A stretch of DNA of 64,000 nt from Atherinomorus stipes (Eukaryota > Chordata > Actinopteri > Atheriniformes > Atherinidae). A model generated the notes under the pieces. It was not told the origin of the DNA, ran no database searches, and saw nothing but the letters and a program-made list of their open reading frames with translations. This document shows positions 12,031 through 22,371 of the stretch, piece by piece. The stretch lies in the NCBI GenBank assembly GCA_023101725.1, contig JALJCO010003425.1, forward strand, positions 248,001-312,000, given 5' to 3'. Both the position numbers and the translations under genes were made by a program. How positions within the stretch are numbered: position 1 is the stretch's first letter; every line of letters begins with the position of its first letter.

Positions 12031-12676
12031 TTAATTCAATTCAACTTTATTCGTATAGCGTCAGTTCGTGACGTCACCTCAGGGCGCTTAACAAACTCAA
12101 AAAATATCTGAAAAAATCTGACTTGAAAAAATTCAAGTCAGATTCATAATAGCCTAGCTAAGGAAACCAACAGATTGGATGGAATCTTGACTTGACCCGG
12201 TCCAATCCCCCATCCTGAGCAAGCACGGAGTGGTGGTGACAGTGGGAAGGAAAACACCCTTTTAACAGGGAGGAAAAACCTCCGGCAGAACCCGACTCTG
12301 GTAGGGCGGCCATCTGCCTCATCCGGCTGGGGGGGAGAAGACATAAAGAGAATGCATGGCTCAACAGCACTACGGCTGTTAGTCAGCCTGGCTACAGTGC
12401 TGAAAAGGAACCTGGGATTATTCCTGTTCTCCTCTATCAATGATGAATAGTAAGCTGTTCTAGTCTTACGTAAGGATTTTTTATAAACTATTAGACTCTC
12501 TTTCCAGATTAAGCGAGACTCCTTTAAGCCAGATGCACCATTTCCTCTCATAACGTCTAGATGTCTGTTTTAAAGCTCGTAGCTGGGAATTAAACCAAGG
12601 AGCTTCCTTCTTCTGACAGATGATCTTCTTTTTTAACGGAGCCACATTATCTAGTACTGTATGGGTCGAAACTGCT
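12031..12676 (-). pseudogene. L2-type LINE fragment (ORF2 linker region plus 3' part)
   Basis: On the minus strand, peptides [22 protein letters not shown] (about 12600-12540) and [19 protein letters not shown] followed by [19 protein letters not shown] (about 12490-12370) match the endonuclease-to-RT linker of fish L2 LINEs. The frame then changes. A 3' part follows with the fish repeat block around 12180-12330, ending in an (AATTC)-type tail near 12031-12045. RT itself is missing, so this is an internally deleted, 5'-truncated copy. It abuts the T-run that is the poly(A) of the next LINE, suggesting that LINE inserted into it. Confidence 0.75.
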
Positions 12677-13057
12677 ATTTTTTTGGGGGGGGGGTTCAAA
12701 GTCTATTTTATTGATTCCAGTTTCAATTTTACAAGTTCAGTGTCAGATGCATACAAATTTGGAACAGTTAGAGGGGGGTGGAACACAACCTCCCCGTCAA
12801 ACAAAAAATCAAACCCCTCCCCCAGCTCACGTTATATAGTCTGTGCAAAAAATAAATTGGCAAAGGTAAGATGGATAATTAAACATGGATGGATTAAACA
12901 AAGGTATATATGTGGTGAACAGATAGGCAAGTTTAAAAAAAAATGATGAAAAATGGAATATGCAGTAAAAATGCGTGATGTGGTGAATTAAAATGGCTGT
13001 ATCAACGGAATAAATTTACGATCATTTACAATCAGTGAAGGGACCAACTGTGCCCTG

Positions 13058-16000
13058 CTACAACACAAAGAGAGAACGGTCCATCCTGTCCAAGGGGGTC
13101 AGGACTGGCTGCCACGTGGAGAAAAAGGTCTGTGTGCAGCCTCTTGTGGTATAGCGGATTTTTTCTAAGGTAAGATGTTTCAGGAAGTCTCTAAGCCATA
13201 ATTGGAATGTTGGAGGGTGATTTTCATTCCATTTGATTAAAATAAGCCGTCTTGCTAACAGAGTTAAGAAGGCAGTGGCATGTCTTATTTGGTGGCTGAA
13301 ACGAGCGTCAGGTGGGGAGACTCCAAAGATTGCGGAAATGGCAGAAGGTTTAATAAGTGTTTGCAAACTTTCCGAAAGAAATTTGAATATTGATTGCCAA
13401 TAGCCACTCAGCCGTATGCATGACCAAAACATGTGTGATAAGGTTGCCGGTGCTTGTCCACATCGGTCGCAGGTGGGATTAATGTCTGTTTTAATTTTAG
13501 CCAGCTTAACTTTAGACCAATGAAGGCGGTGGAAGATCTTGAATTGAATGATTTTATGTCTTAAACAGATAGCAGAGGAGTAAATTCTGTTTAAGGCTTT
13601 TCCCCAGACCTCCTCTGATATCTGCTCTCCCAGATCCACCTCCCACTGATATTTAGACAGGGAATCATGATTTTGTGAGTTTACCAACGAATAAATTTTC
13701 CCGATTGCCCCTTTGAGCCAGGACTGATTCTTAAGATCAAATCTAATACAGAACTAGCTGGTTGTAAGGGAAAGTCACAAAAAACAGATGCTATTGCAGA
13801 GTTGAAGATATCTAAAAAAGTGGGAGTGAGGAATGTCAAATTTTATTACTAACTGATTAAATGATGCAAAAGTATTCTCAATGTATACATTTTGTAGGGT
13901 TGTTATTCCTCTCTCTGCCCACACTTTGAATGCTCCATAATTGAGGGTGTAAATAAGTGGTTTCTAGTAATAGGAGAGCAAAGCGAGAGTCCTTTGAATG
14001 CAAAGTAACTACTAAATTGTTTCCTGATTTTAAGAGAATGTGTCACTATGGGGTTTGAAGTATAGTTGGATAGGAGTTCAGGTAAAGGGAGTGTTGAACA
14101 GAGCAGGCAGTGCAGGGAAGTGGAATTTCAGGATGAGTGCTCCAATTGCAGCCATTTAATGGGGGTATCTGGAGTGAGCTCCTTCCAATATAAAATGTTT
14201 CTTATGTTTGCTGCCCAGTAATAGTGTTGGAAATTAGGGAGAGATATCCCACCATGTTGGCAGTGCCTCTGTAAAATGTTTTTTTGTATTGGAGGGTTTT
14301 TCTTATTCCAAATAAATTCAGATACCAAATTATCTAGTGAAGAAAAAAAGATTTAGAGAGGAAGATAGGAATACACTTAAAGACGTATAAAAATTTAGGA
14401 ACGGTTTTCATCTTTATTGTGTTAATTCTACCCCCAAAGACAGTGGAAGAACATTCCAACGGCTCAGATCTTGTTTAAGATTAGTTAGCAGAGGTACAAA
14501 ATTGGCTGTGTATAGTGCTTTAAAGTTATGTGTAACCCAGATTCATAAGTATTTGAATTTGCTCAGATTTATTTTAAGTGGGAATGCGGTGAATGAAATC
14601 AGTTTAGCTGATGCGTTGACCGGTATTATTTCACTCTTTTGTAAACTAATCTTGTATCCAGATATCTTGCCGAATCTTCCCAGCAGGGTCAGTACCTTTG
14701 GTCGGGTGGTTAATGGATTTGACAAGAATAAAAGCATGTCGTCTGCATAGAGAGATACCTTATGTTCAAGGCCACCTCTTTGTATACCCTTGATCTCCAC
14801 CTCCCCACGCAGAGCAGTGGCCAAGGGCTCAATCGCTATGGCAAACAAGAGAGGCGAGAGAGGGCAGCCCTGCCTCGTGCCCCAGTGGAGCGGGAAAAAG
14901 GAGAGAGAGTATTATTGGTCCGAATGGCTGTTAATGGGGATGCATATAAGAATTTTATCCAGGATATGAATCTAGGGCTAAAGTCAAATTGGTTAAGGGT
15001 GTAGAAAAGATGATCCCACTGCACCCAATCAAACGCTTTTTCTGCGTCAAGTGAAACAAGTATCTCTGGAGTATCGGTGGAGTGGGATCATAAAGAATAT
15101 TGAATAAGCGGTGCATATTGAAGAATATTTAATAAAACCTGTTTGATCGGTCGATATAATTGAAGGCACAACGACTGCTAAGCGAGAGGCCAGCATTTTA
15201 GATAAAATTTTACTGTCAACATTTAAGAGTGAGATTGGGCGAGATGACCCACATTCAACTGGATTTTTCCCTTCTTTAGGAATAAGTGTAATAACTGCTT
15301 TTTGCATGGTAGGGGGCAGGTTTCCATCAATGAGTGACTCTTCAAACACGGAGAGTAGAAGATCGAGGGGCAAGTTGTTTACTAAATTTTTTTCAAGAAT
15401 TCACATGTGAAGCCGTCCGGCTCTGGAGATTTGCCACTCTGCAAAGAGTCAATTGCAAGGGTTAATTCTTCTATGGAGAAGGCTCTCTCCAGGTCGGCAG
15501 CCAATTTTGTACTGACAGTTGGAGTGTCTAACTTTGCAAAGAATGAGTCGAATAGGGAATTGTTATGAGCAGATTCAGTGCCATACAGTTTGGAACAGTA
15601 TTTGTGGAAGCAGGTATTTAATTCTTTGTGATCTCTATGTTTTGTCCCCTTCTCATCCTCTATTTCAGATATTATAGGGTTAGCAGTGTTTTTGGTGAAG
15701 TTGATTAGCGAGAATTTTCCCAGATTTCTCTCCGTGTTCATATGTCCTACTTTGTGTTTTGTTGATTAAATTTTCAGTATGTTTTGTTGACATGAGGCTA
15801 AATTCAGTCTGGAGGGCAAGTCGTCGTTTCATTAAGTCACCAGTGGGGGTGAGAGCTAGCACGCAGTCAAGGTCAAAAATCTGTGTGGTTAATTGGTCTA
15901 GCCTTGCATTGTGCAATTTTTTGAGTTGTGCATTGTATGATATTATTTGACCTCTGAGGTATGTCTTCATGGATTTCCATACTGTTGACCGCGACATACC

Positions 16001-17719
16001 AGGAGTAAGATTATTTCCAGAAAAGAGTTAATCTCTGCTGAGATAAATTCAACAAAATTTTTATCAGAATGGAGGAGCGAATTAAATCTCCAAGGCCAAT
16101 AGTTTGTAGCAGATGTTGGTACGTGGAGAGTCATCAATAGGGGGGCATTGTCTGAAATAACTATTGCCTGATATTCACATTTATGGATTATTGGAAGAAG
16201 TCTTTTATCAATAAAAAAGTAATCTATACAAGAAAATGTACTGTAGACGGGGGAGAAAAAGGAATAGCTTCTGGATGTGGGGTTCTGAAACCGCCATACA
16301 GCTGTGATCTGGTTGGTGTGTAAGAATGTCTTGATTACATGTGCTGTGTTACGGCTGGTGTTCCTTTGATTCATAAACGTCCTGTCTTTTCATGTATTTG
16401 TCATGCAAATCATCTGTCACTGCCCCCTGTCTGGGAATGAACGCTACTGGACAACAATGGACATACCCCGAGTTTCGATCTTCAGATTGGCTGACGTTGC
16501 AGCCAATCCCCATCGCCGCTGCTGGGAGTCCCGGATAAAGCTGGCTGCCTTTCTTCAGTCGCGAGGGCAAATTGTTTGGCGAACAGTTTGTCCTCCGCTT
16601 GCTGGACTATGACTCCCGAGTGTTTTGGTGGACTGTGATTAATAACTCTTATCAGACACGTTGCCGTTATTCTGTGATTTTCTCGGTAAATGTTTGGATA
16701 GTGTTTAATCTGCCCGTTGTGTATCGCCCTCTTGGTGTGGGCATTTGTTTGTTTATTGTTCAGTAATCGGGGCTGGGTTAGCGGTAGGATCAGTTGGGAA
16801 ACGGTCCGTCCAACATCCGTCTAAAAGACCTGTTAGGAACAGTTATTAGTGCTGCTGGTCCGTAGTAGTTTTTTTTTTATTTTGTTCCTTTGTTTTTCCT
16901 CTTGCTATTTTCTTTCTGCCAAGTAATGATCCCCTGTCGCTCCTTTGGAGAAGGACTCTCTCCCCTCTGTAAACGGGCAAATGGTTGTTTATAATTACCT
17001 GTTGTTTGTTTGTTTTGTTTTTGTTTTTTCGTTATTAATAGTGTCTTGTTTTTTTTCAGCAGCACTACATCCCAGCGCCCAGGTTTTTTCTGATCCATGG
17101 TTGTGCATTACTCGTGTCAATAAACTTGCTGTATCACCTGCCACCGCCTGTGGGGTTCCCTTTTGTGCGTCCCTGACCCTAGCCGAGCTGGGACGTTACA
17201 TGCTGTTTTGGAAATTCCTCCATTTTTAGGTGAGCTCCGATCTAGACTGGGTGATAAAATGCAGTTCATGTCACCACCGAGGATGAGATGGTGTGTATCC
17301 ATATTTGGGATTTGAGCCATGAGATTTATAAAGAATGCAGGGTTGTCCCAGTTTGGTGCATAAATATTAGCAAGAATGACAGGAGTGTTATCTAATCTAC
17401 CTACAACTATAACATAGCAGCCAGAGGGGTCAGCCTTGACTTTGGACATCACAAATGGGAGACTTTTATTAATTCGTATTGCTGTTTCTCTGGATTTGGA
17501 GTTAAAATTGGAATGGTATACCTGACCTATCCAGCTCAGTAAAGAATGGTCCATAGTACGTATGTGAGTTTCTTGAAGAAACGCTATCCTTACATTGAGT
17601 TTTCTCAGGTGTAGAAGTACCTTTTTGTGCTTTACAGGGTGATTTAGAGATTTGACGTTCCAGGTGATGAAGTTCACATCACAGCCTGATTGCCCTCTCA
17701 GAGCATCCAAGTCCGCCAT
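13058..17719 (-). pseudogene. LINE ORF2: endonuclease, reverse transcriptase, zinc knuckle (broken)
   Basis: ORF2 would nick target DNA and copy the LINE RNA into it. The start at 17719 opens the APE-type endonuclease, with TWNVKSLNHPVK, FLQETHIRT, IYAPNWDN and LGGDMNC. After the inserted LTR the domain resumes with CIDYFFID and ISDNAP (about 16250-16130). RT blocks follow in order: GKSPEPDGF (about 15420), RPISLLN (about 15235), DQTGF (about 15150), AEKAFDRVQWDHLFYTL (split frames near 15040) and SLYADDMLLFL (about 14755). Next come WNKKNPPIQ with GGISLPNFQHYYWAANI (14300-14200). The C-terminus has CDRCGQAPATLSHMFWSC (about 13470), a CCHC-like knuckle. At least six frame changes or stops break it. 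Confidence 0.92.
16347..17200 (+). mobile_element. Solo LTR (854 bp), 5-bp target duplication TGCTG
   Basis: The insert begins TGTTACGG and ends CGTTACA, the TG...CA form of an LTR. TGCTG flanks it on both sides (16342-16346, 17201-17205). Removing it and one TGCTG rejoins the endonuclease part of the surrounding LINE. A polyadenylation-like AATAAA lies near 17120, about 80 bp before the end, so the LTR is probably on the plus strand. There is no internal retroelement sequence, so two LTRs probably recombined to one. A 5-bp duplication suits Ty3/Gypsy, BEL, Copia or some retroviruses. Confidence 0.88.
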
Positions 17720-18446
17720 AAGCTTGTGTTACGAGATGGTGGTAAATATATGAGGTATAGCAGTACTGCACATGCGGTCCCTATTATGAGGGAGCATATA
17801 ACGTGTAGAAAATGAGGAACATGAAAAGTAAAACTGCACAGACACAAGTGTCATCAAATGAAGAAACAAGTCTATGATAGTGAGCCCCCACCCAATAGCC
17901 TAACAGAACCAGGCACATCCCAAACCCCATGCGAGAAAGACTAAGTGCTTGTAGAGAGTTACACTAGTTCTAGCTCTATCACAGATCTACTCTGCTAAAC
18001 TCAGTTAGAATCTATGTGAAGGCACGAGGAACAATTAAATGCACCCGAACATATCAGATACAGAAATGTAATTTCAACCATATATGGAGGATTTAGGAAG
18101 CTGCTTAATTAAATGACCAACATGCAAGAGGTAGATATTGCCCAATTTCAACTATTTATATAAGCAATGATGTAAGAGGCATGTTGATCTTGATGTAGTT
18201 AATGAGCAGCATTTTAACAGGTATTGCCTAATTTAACTGTTTTTTGTTTGTTTGTTTTTTTTAACAGTAACAGTGTAAGAGGTACAGTGGTGCTGGTGGA
18301 ATTAAATGAACAGCAGGTAAACAGACTGCCTATTTGTACTTAATCCTCTATTTCTAATAACAACGGGAAAGGCATGCTGATCTTGATGTTAGAATACCTC
18401 AACTGGGGACCATTAGGTCTTCACAGGTCTCTGGAGTACTTTGGTC

Positions 18447-19215
18447 TTAACATGGCCTCCTCTGGGTCGGAAAAGAGCCTCTCTGCGCCATTGTGAGTGA
18501 TGCTGAGCCGTGCCGGGTATTGGAGGCCGTATCGCGTGTTGTCACATTCACGAAGCAGCTTGTTGACCTCGGAAAACGCAGATCTGGCTTGCACGACGGC
18601 TGGAGGGTAGTCCGGGAAGATGGAAATAGTGGAGCCTCTGACGTTAAGGGTTCCCCGCTCCCTGGCTCGGCGCAGTCCTGATAGTAGTGCAGTTTAGCCA
18701 AATGACGCGAGGTTTTCCATCAGTCCTTCTGGATGCGAGGCCTCTGTGTGATCTGTCCACCAGGATGTCCTTGTCCAGGTTCAGAGCCTCTTTGAGTAGC
18801 TTAGAAATAGCCGCTGGTGTGCTCGACCCGGTGGTTTCGGGGACATTTAGTATGCGGATATTACAGCGCCTCATCCGCTTCTCCATATCCACACACTTTT
18901 CCCGTAAACTGGCGACCTCCGTCTCGAGTTTACTGACACTTGACTGCAGACTGACCACATCGTCTGAACATGGCGTTAAGCTTGGCTCCATGTCCGTCAC
19001 GGTAGTCTTTATCGCTTCGACATCTGAGCAGATTCGGGTTGTGTTATTAGTCACTTCCGTCTTGAATGCTAGCATGTCTGCTTTGAAGGTTGCGAATTAC
19101 TCCATCAGAAGAGCTTTCACTGCAGACGTTACTGAGGCAGTAATTTCTTGCTTTTTTTTCCTCTCTTTCCTTTTTTTTCTTTTTTCTTTCTACTTGTCCT
19201 GTCCAGCATCATAGC
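18447..19215 (-). pseudogene. LINE ORF1: coiled-coil RNA-binding protein (broken)
   Basis: ORF1 proteins of L1/Tx1 LINEs form coiled-coil trimers that bind the element RNA. The piece starting at 19075 shows a heptad-rich stretch (VSLQSSVSKLETEVASLREK) and then the RRM-type start RRCNIRILNVPE, followed by a basic PRVIWLNCTT segment. A frameshift near 18700 moves the rest (LHYYQDCAEP...) into another frame ending at 18447. Upstream, 19075-19215 reads as a lysine/arginine-rich N-terminus with a stop. It sits about 730 bp before ORF2, as expected. Confidence 0.85.
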
Positions 19216-19739
19216 AAGCAGAATGAAAATCCGATTGCTTTAATGTGTTGAACAGTTTTGCTTTGCCAATGGGAGCTTTTTGAACACGAGGCTCCACTTG
19301 ATATCCTGTTTATTCATTTTATTTCTTTGATTAAATATTTGTCTATACCAGCATTCCATATCATACTGCTGGGCCTGACAAGGAGAAATGAAAGTTAACA
19401 GAGGTAATGATAGAAAGTGAAACAGAGAGAGAGGAGTGAGGAAGAGGAGGAGAGAGAGAGAGAGAGAAAACATGAATCCACTTGCACAGTTCACTGGTGC
19501 ATCTGTACAGAAATCCCTAAACAACATTCCAAGGTCTCTGTTGGAAAACAAAACAAGCAATCCCCTACAGGAGGACCTGCAAGTGGCTTAAATATCCTCA
19601 GATCATACAAACACACGCAGAACTACGCAGAGAAGAGGTACAACCTAGTCATCGCAATGGGAAGCAGTGTCACAGTGTCAACATGCATAATAAAGGGTCT
19701 CCGTGGTGATACAGTCATGCAGATGCAGCCTCGTCTCTG
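19216..19739. other. Repeat-flanking DNA with (GA)n tract
   Basis: No gene seen. A purine-rich GAGAGAGAGGA tract lies at 19423-19468. The long plus-strand ORF from 19417 is a by-product of this and the C-rich repeat that follows. Confidence 0.5.
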
Positions 19740-20621
19740 CAAGGAGGAGGAAGCCCGCAAAGCTCACAACCCAGGCCCCCAGCAGCCACCCAGAGGCCCA
19801 GATCTGAGCCGCCCCCCCAAAGGAACGGACGTGCATCCCCCAGAGGGCGGCCCCAGCCGGAGCCCCCTGCGGTCTGGGGGCCCAGGCCCCAGTGGACCAA
19901 GACTGACCCCACTGGGCGCTGGCCGCCCCCGGGGCAGGGACAGCGCCAGGCCCAGGGCCCAAGCGCCCAGGAACAGCCCCCCCCCCACCTGACCCAGGCA
20001 GCCCAACCGAAGCCCAGGAGGACCGGACCCCCCCCAGACGACACCCCCCCCCAGGACAGCCCCCACCTGACGCCCCTTCCCCACACACATGACACCAGGG
20101 CGCCACCACCACTACCACCCCTACACACATACCCCAACACCCACATGCACTCCCCCCACACACATGCACCCACCCACTCCGCTCTCTGACCTTACATACC
20201 CACACTCACTCCCTCCCTCCACCCCCAACACTCTCCTCCCTCTACCCTCCACACATACCCCCACCTCCTGATACCCTCTAACACCCACATGCCCTCCCCC
20301 CACACACGTGCACCAACCCCTCCCTCCACCCCGACACATACACCCCCACCTCCCTATACCCCCAATACCCCATACACTCCCACCCTTACATGTCCAGCCC
20401 CGCCCATCCCTCTGACCTATCACACTCCCGCTCTTCTTTCTTCAGCCCCTCACGACCATCCCTACCAGACACTCACAAGCATACGCCTCCTTCCCCCATC
20501 CCTCCCCTCCTCCGACCACCCACCCTCATCTCCTCCCTCTTCCAGCCCAAATTCCTCCCTCCCACATTTCCTCTTTCACACTCTCATTCATTTGTCCTCA
20601 CACATCCACCTCACTCTTACC
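19740..20621. repeat. C-rich, G-poor strand-asymmetric repeat (left part)
   Basis: The first 300 bp are GC-rich with repeated CCCAGG, CCCCCC and CCAGGCCC runs. The rest is built of CA- and CT-rich phrases such as CCCCCACACACATGCACC and CTCCCTCCACCCC, almost without G on the plus strand. Several long ORFs on both strands come from this composition and are not conserved proteins. The same flavour of sequence resumes at 21751 after the palindromic element, so one repeat was split by that insertion. Confidence 0.7.
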
Positions 20622-20624
20622 ATA

Positions 20625-21748
20625 GGGGATTATCACGCTTACCGGAAGTTCCCGGATTTTGGACACTTCCTCTTCCGGGCCATTTTAACAACAGCCGTTC
20701 CTGCTCTGTTATACTGTTTAAATCATATAAACTCCAAACATACTCAAGTTTTCATTCCAGACTGAAGTGATACTGGATCAAAAGCTGGATCAAAGCGATT
20801 GATTCGCCGCGGCGAAGGACCGAACTTTATAATAAAACACACGTTTGTTTGTCGCCGCTGGGGCACAACACCGGCACTTCACAGCATGCTAGCATTAGCC
20901 AGCTAGCGTTTACTGACGTGCTTAACATTGTGCGTCTTAAAACACACAAACATCTGAAAATCGGGTCTGTACCCCCCCGTTTCCAGTGGAACAACTGGGG
21001 ACTGCCAAGAAAGGAGACGCCTTCAGATGCTTGTGTGTTTTCAGCCGCACAAAGTTAGGCACGTCATCAAGCTGGCTAATGCTAGCCTGCTAACACGACT
21101 GCGCAGTCTGCCGGCCACAAACAAACGTGTGCCGTTTTATTATAAAGTTCGGTCCTTCACCGCGGCAAATCGGTTGTTTTGATCCACTTCTTCCTCAGCA
21201 TCACTTCAGTCTTGAATGAAAACTTGGCATTGGCGTTTATCCGATTTACAAAGTTTAACAGAGTAATAGCTGGCGGACTACTGTTAGCAGGTTAGCATTA
21301 GCCAACTTGATGACGTGCCTAACTTTGTGCGGCTGAAAACACACAAGCATCTGAAAGCGTCTCCTTTCTTGGCAGTCCCCAGTTGTTCCACTGGAAACGG
21401 GGGGTACAGACCCGATTTTCAGATGTTTGTGTGTTTTAAGACGCACAAAGTTAAGCATGTCAGTAAACGCTAGCTGGCTAATGCTAGCATGCCGGTGTTG
21501 TGCCCCACCGGCTACAAACAAACATGCTACGTTGTTTTATTATAAAGTGCGGTCCTTCACTCTGGAGAATCGCTTTGATCTACTTCTTCCTTAGTATCAC
21601 TTCAGTCTGGAATCTGTAAAAATTTCAGTAGGGTTGGCGTTTATTCACGTTATCTACGAAGTAAAGCAGGGACATTGAACTGGGCCGGAAGTGGGCCGTC
21701 TAACTGTTTAAAACCGGAAGTTCGGAACACGGAAGTGTGATAATCCCC
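20625..21748. mobile_element. 1.1-kb palindromic element with long internal hairpin
   Basis: The ends GGGGATTATCACGCTT (20625) and GTGTGATAATCCCC (to 21748) are inverted and flanked by TA on each side, consistent with a TA target. Inside, about 20815-21095 and 21284-21565 are inverted copies of each other at high identity; marker blocks are GGAACAACTGGGGACTGCC against GGCAGTCCCCAGTTGTTCC. A third block (TTTATAATAAAACACACGTTTG) occurs once forward at the left and twice inverted, in the middle and at the right. No transposase ORF is present. The TA duplication fits a Tc1/mariner-type or other TA-targeting source, but this is inference. Confidence 0.82.
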
Positions 21749-21750
21749 TA

Positions 21751-22371
21751 TTGTCTCCGTGCCTCCTGGGTGGTAGCCAAGGCCGGGGAAGGAGCCGCGA
21801 GGTCCAAGCCCCCGGCGCGTTCCTCCCCCCACCCCACCCACCCACCCACCACCCCCGAATGCAGCAGACCAGGCATCCCCCGAGCCAGCACATCCCCCCG
21901 CAATGCAGCCAGCCATAACCATTAGCGCATGAAGCAGCCACAAGAAAAATTTCAATCTGAAAGGGGAAAATAATTTTGAAACCAAAATAAAAATATTGGA
22001 GAGAAAAAAATTTTCACACTGATAGCAAAAACTGACCTTATTGAGACTCAAGAACAGGTTTTGAGAGAAAATATTTTGTTATAGAATAAATGAAGATAAA
22101 ATGACATTTGGAAAACTATTTTCAAGGGAAGAAAGATCTCTCAAAAATATATTTTTACTCTCAAATATTGTTTTTTTGCATTCAGAGTAAAACATTTTCT
22201 CTAATAAAGAAATTTTTCTCTCAAAACTTTTTCTCGATGTGAAAAATGTGTCATGGGCGGGCCTGTGTTCCTATTGGCCAGTCTCAACAGAATCGACAGC
22301 CGGGTGGTGATATTTGGGGCAAAGGTGGTGAAGCCTTCCTCGTTAATATTAATGAGGAAACGGACTCAGAC
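21751..22371. repeat. C-rich repeat (right part) and AT-rich repeat tail
   Basis: 21800-21925 continues the C-rich style (CCACCCACCCACCCACCACC). 21940-22220 is AT-rich with repeated TTTCTCTC/GAGAGAAAA words. From 22250 the sequence is ordinary until the hAT-type element begins. No gene. Confidence 0.5.

Larger units (their letters stand above)
12677..19215 (-). mobile_element. Tx1/L1-type LINE, near full length, inactive
   Basis: A two-ORF LINE on the minus strand. ORF1 lies at about 19215-18447, ORF2 at 17719-13058, and a 3' UTR ends in AATAAA (minus strand, near 12705) and a short A-run (T-run 12677-12683). Without the 854-bp solo LTR inside it, the LINE is about 5.7 kb, close to full length for this group. 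Both ORFs carry frameshifts and stops, so it cannot move itself. No clear target duplication was found. The layout of coiled-coil ORF1, endonuclease, RT and C-terminal zinc knuckle identifies the L1/Tx1 group. Confidence 0.9.

Noticed and set aside
12620..12946. 108-residue plus-strand ORF
   Set aside because: Crosses the junction of two minus-strand LINEs, including the T-run and G-run of a poly(A) tail.
18687..19214. 175-residue plus-strand ORF
   Set aside because: Antisense shadow of the LINE ORF1 coiled-coil region.
19417..20770. Several 100-190-residue Pro/Thr/His- or Gly-rich ORFs on both strands
   Set aside because: Products of C-rich, G-poor composition; no domain and frames overlap on both strands.
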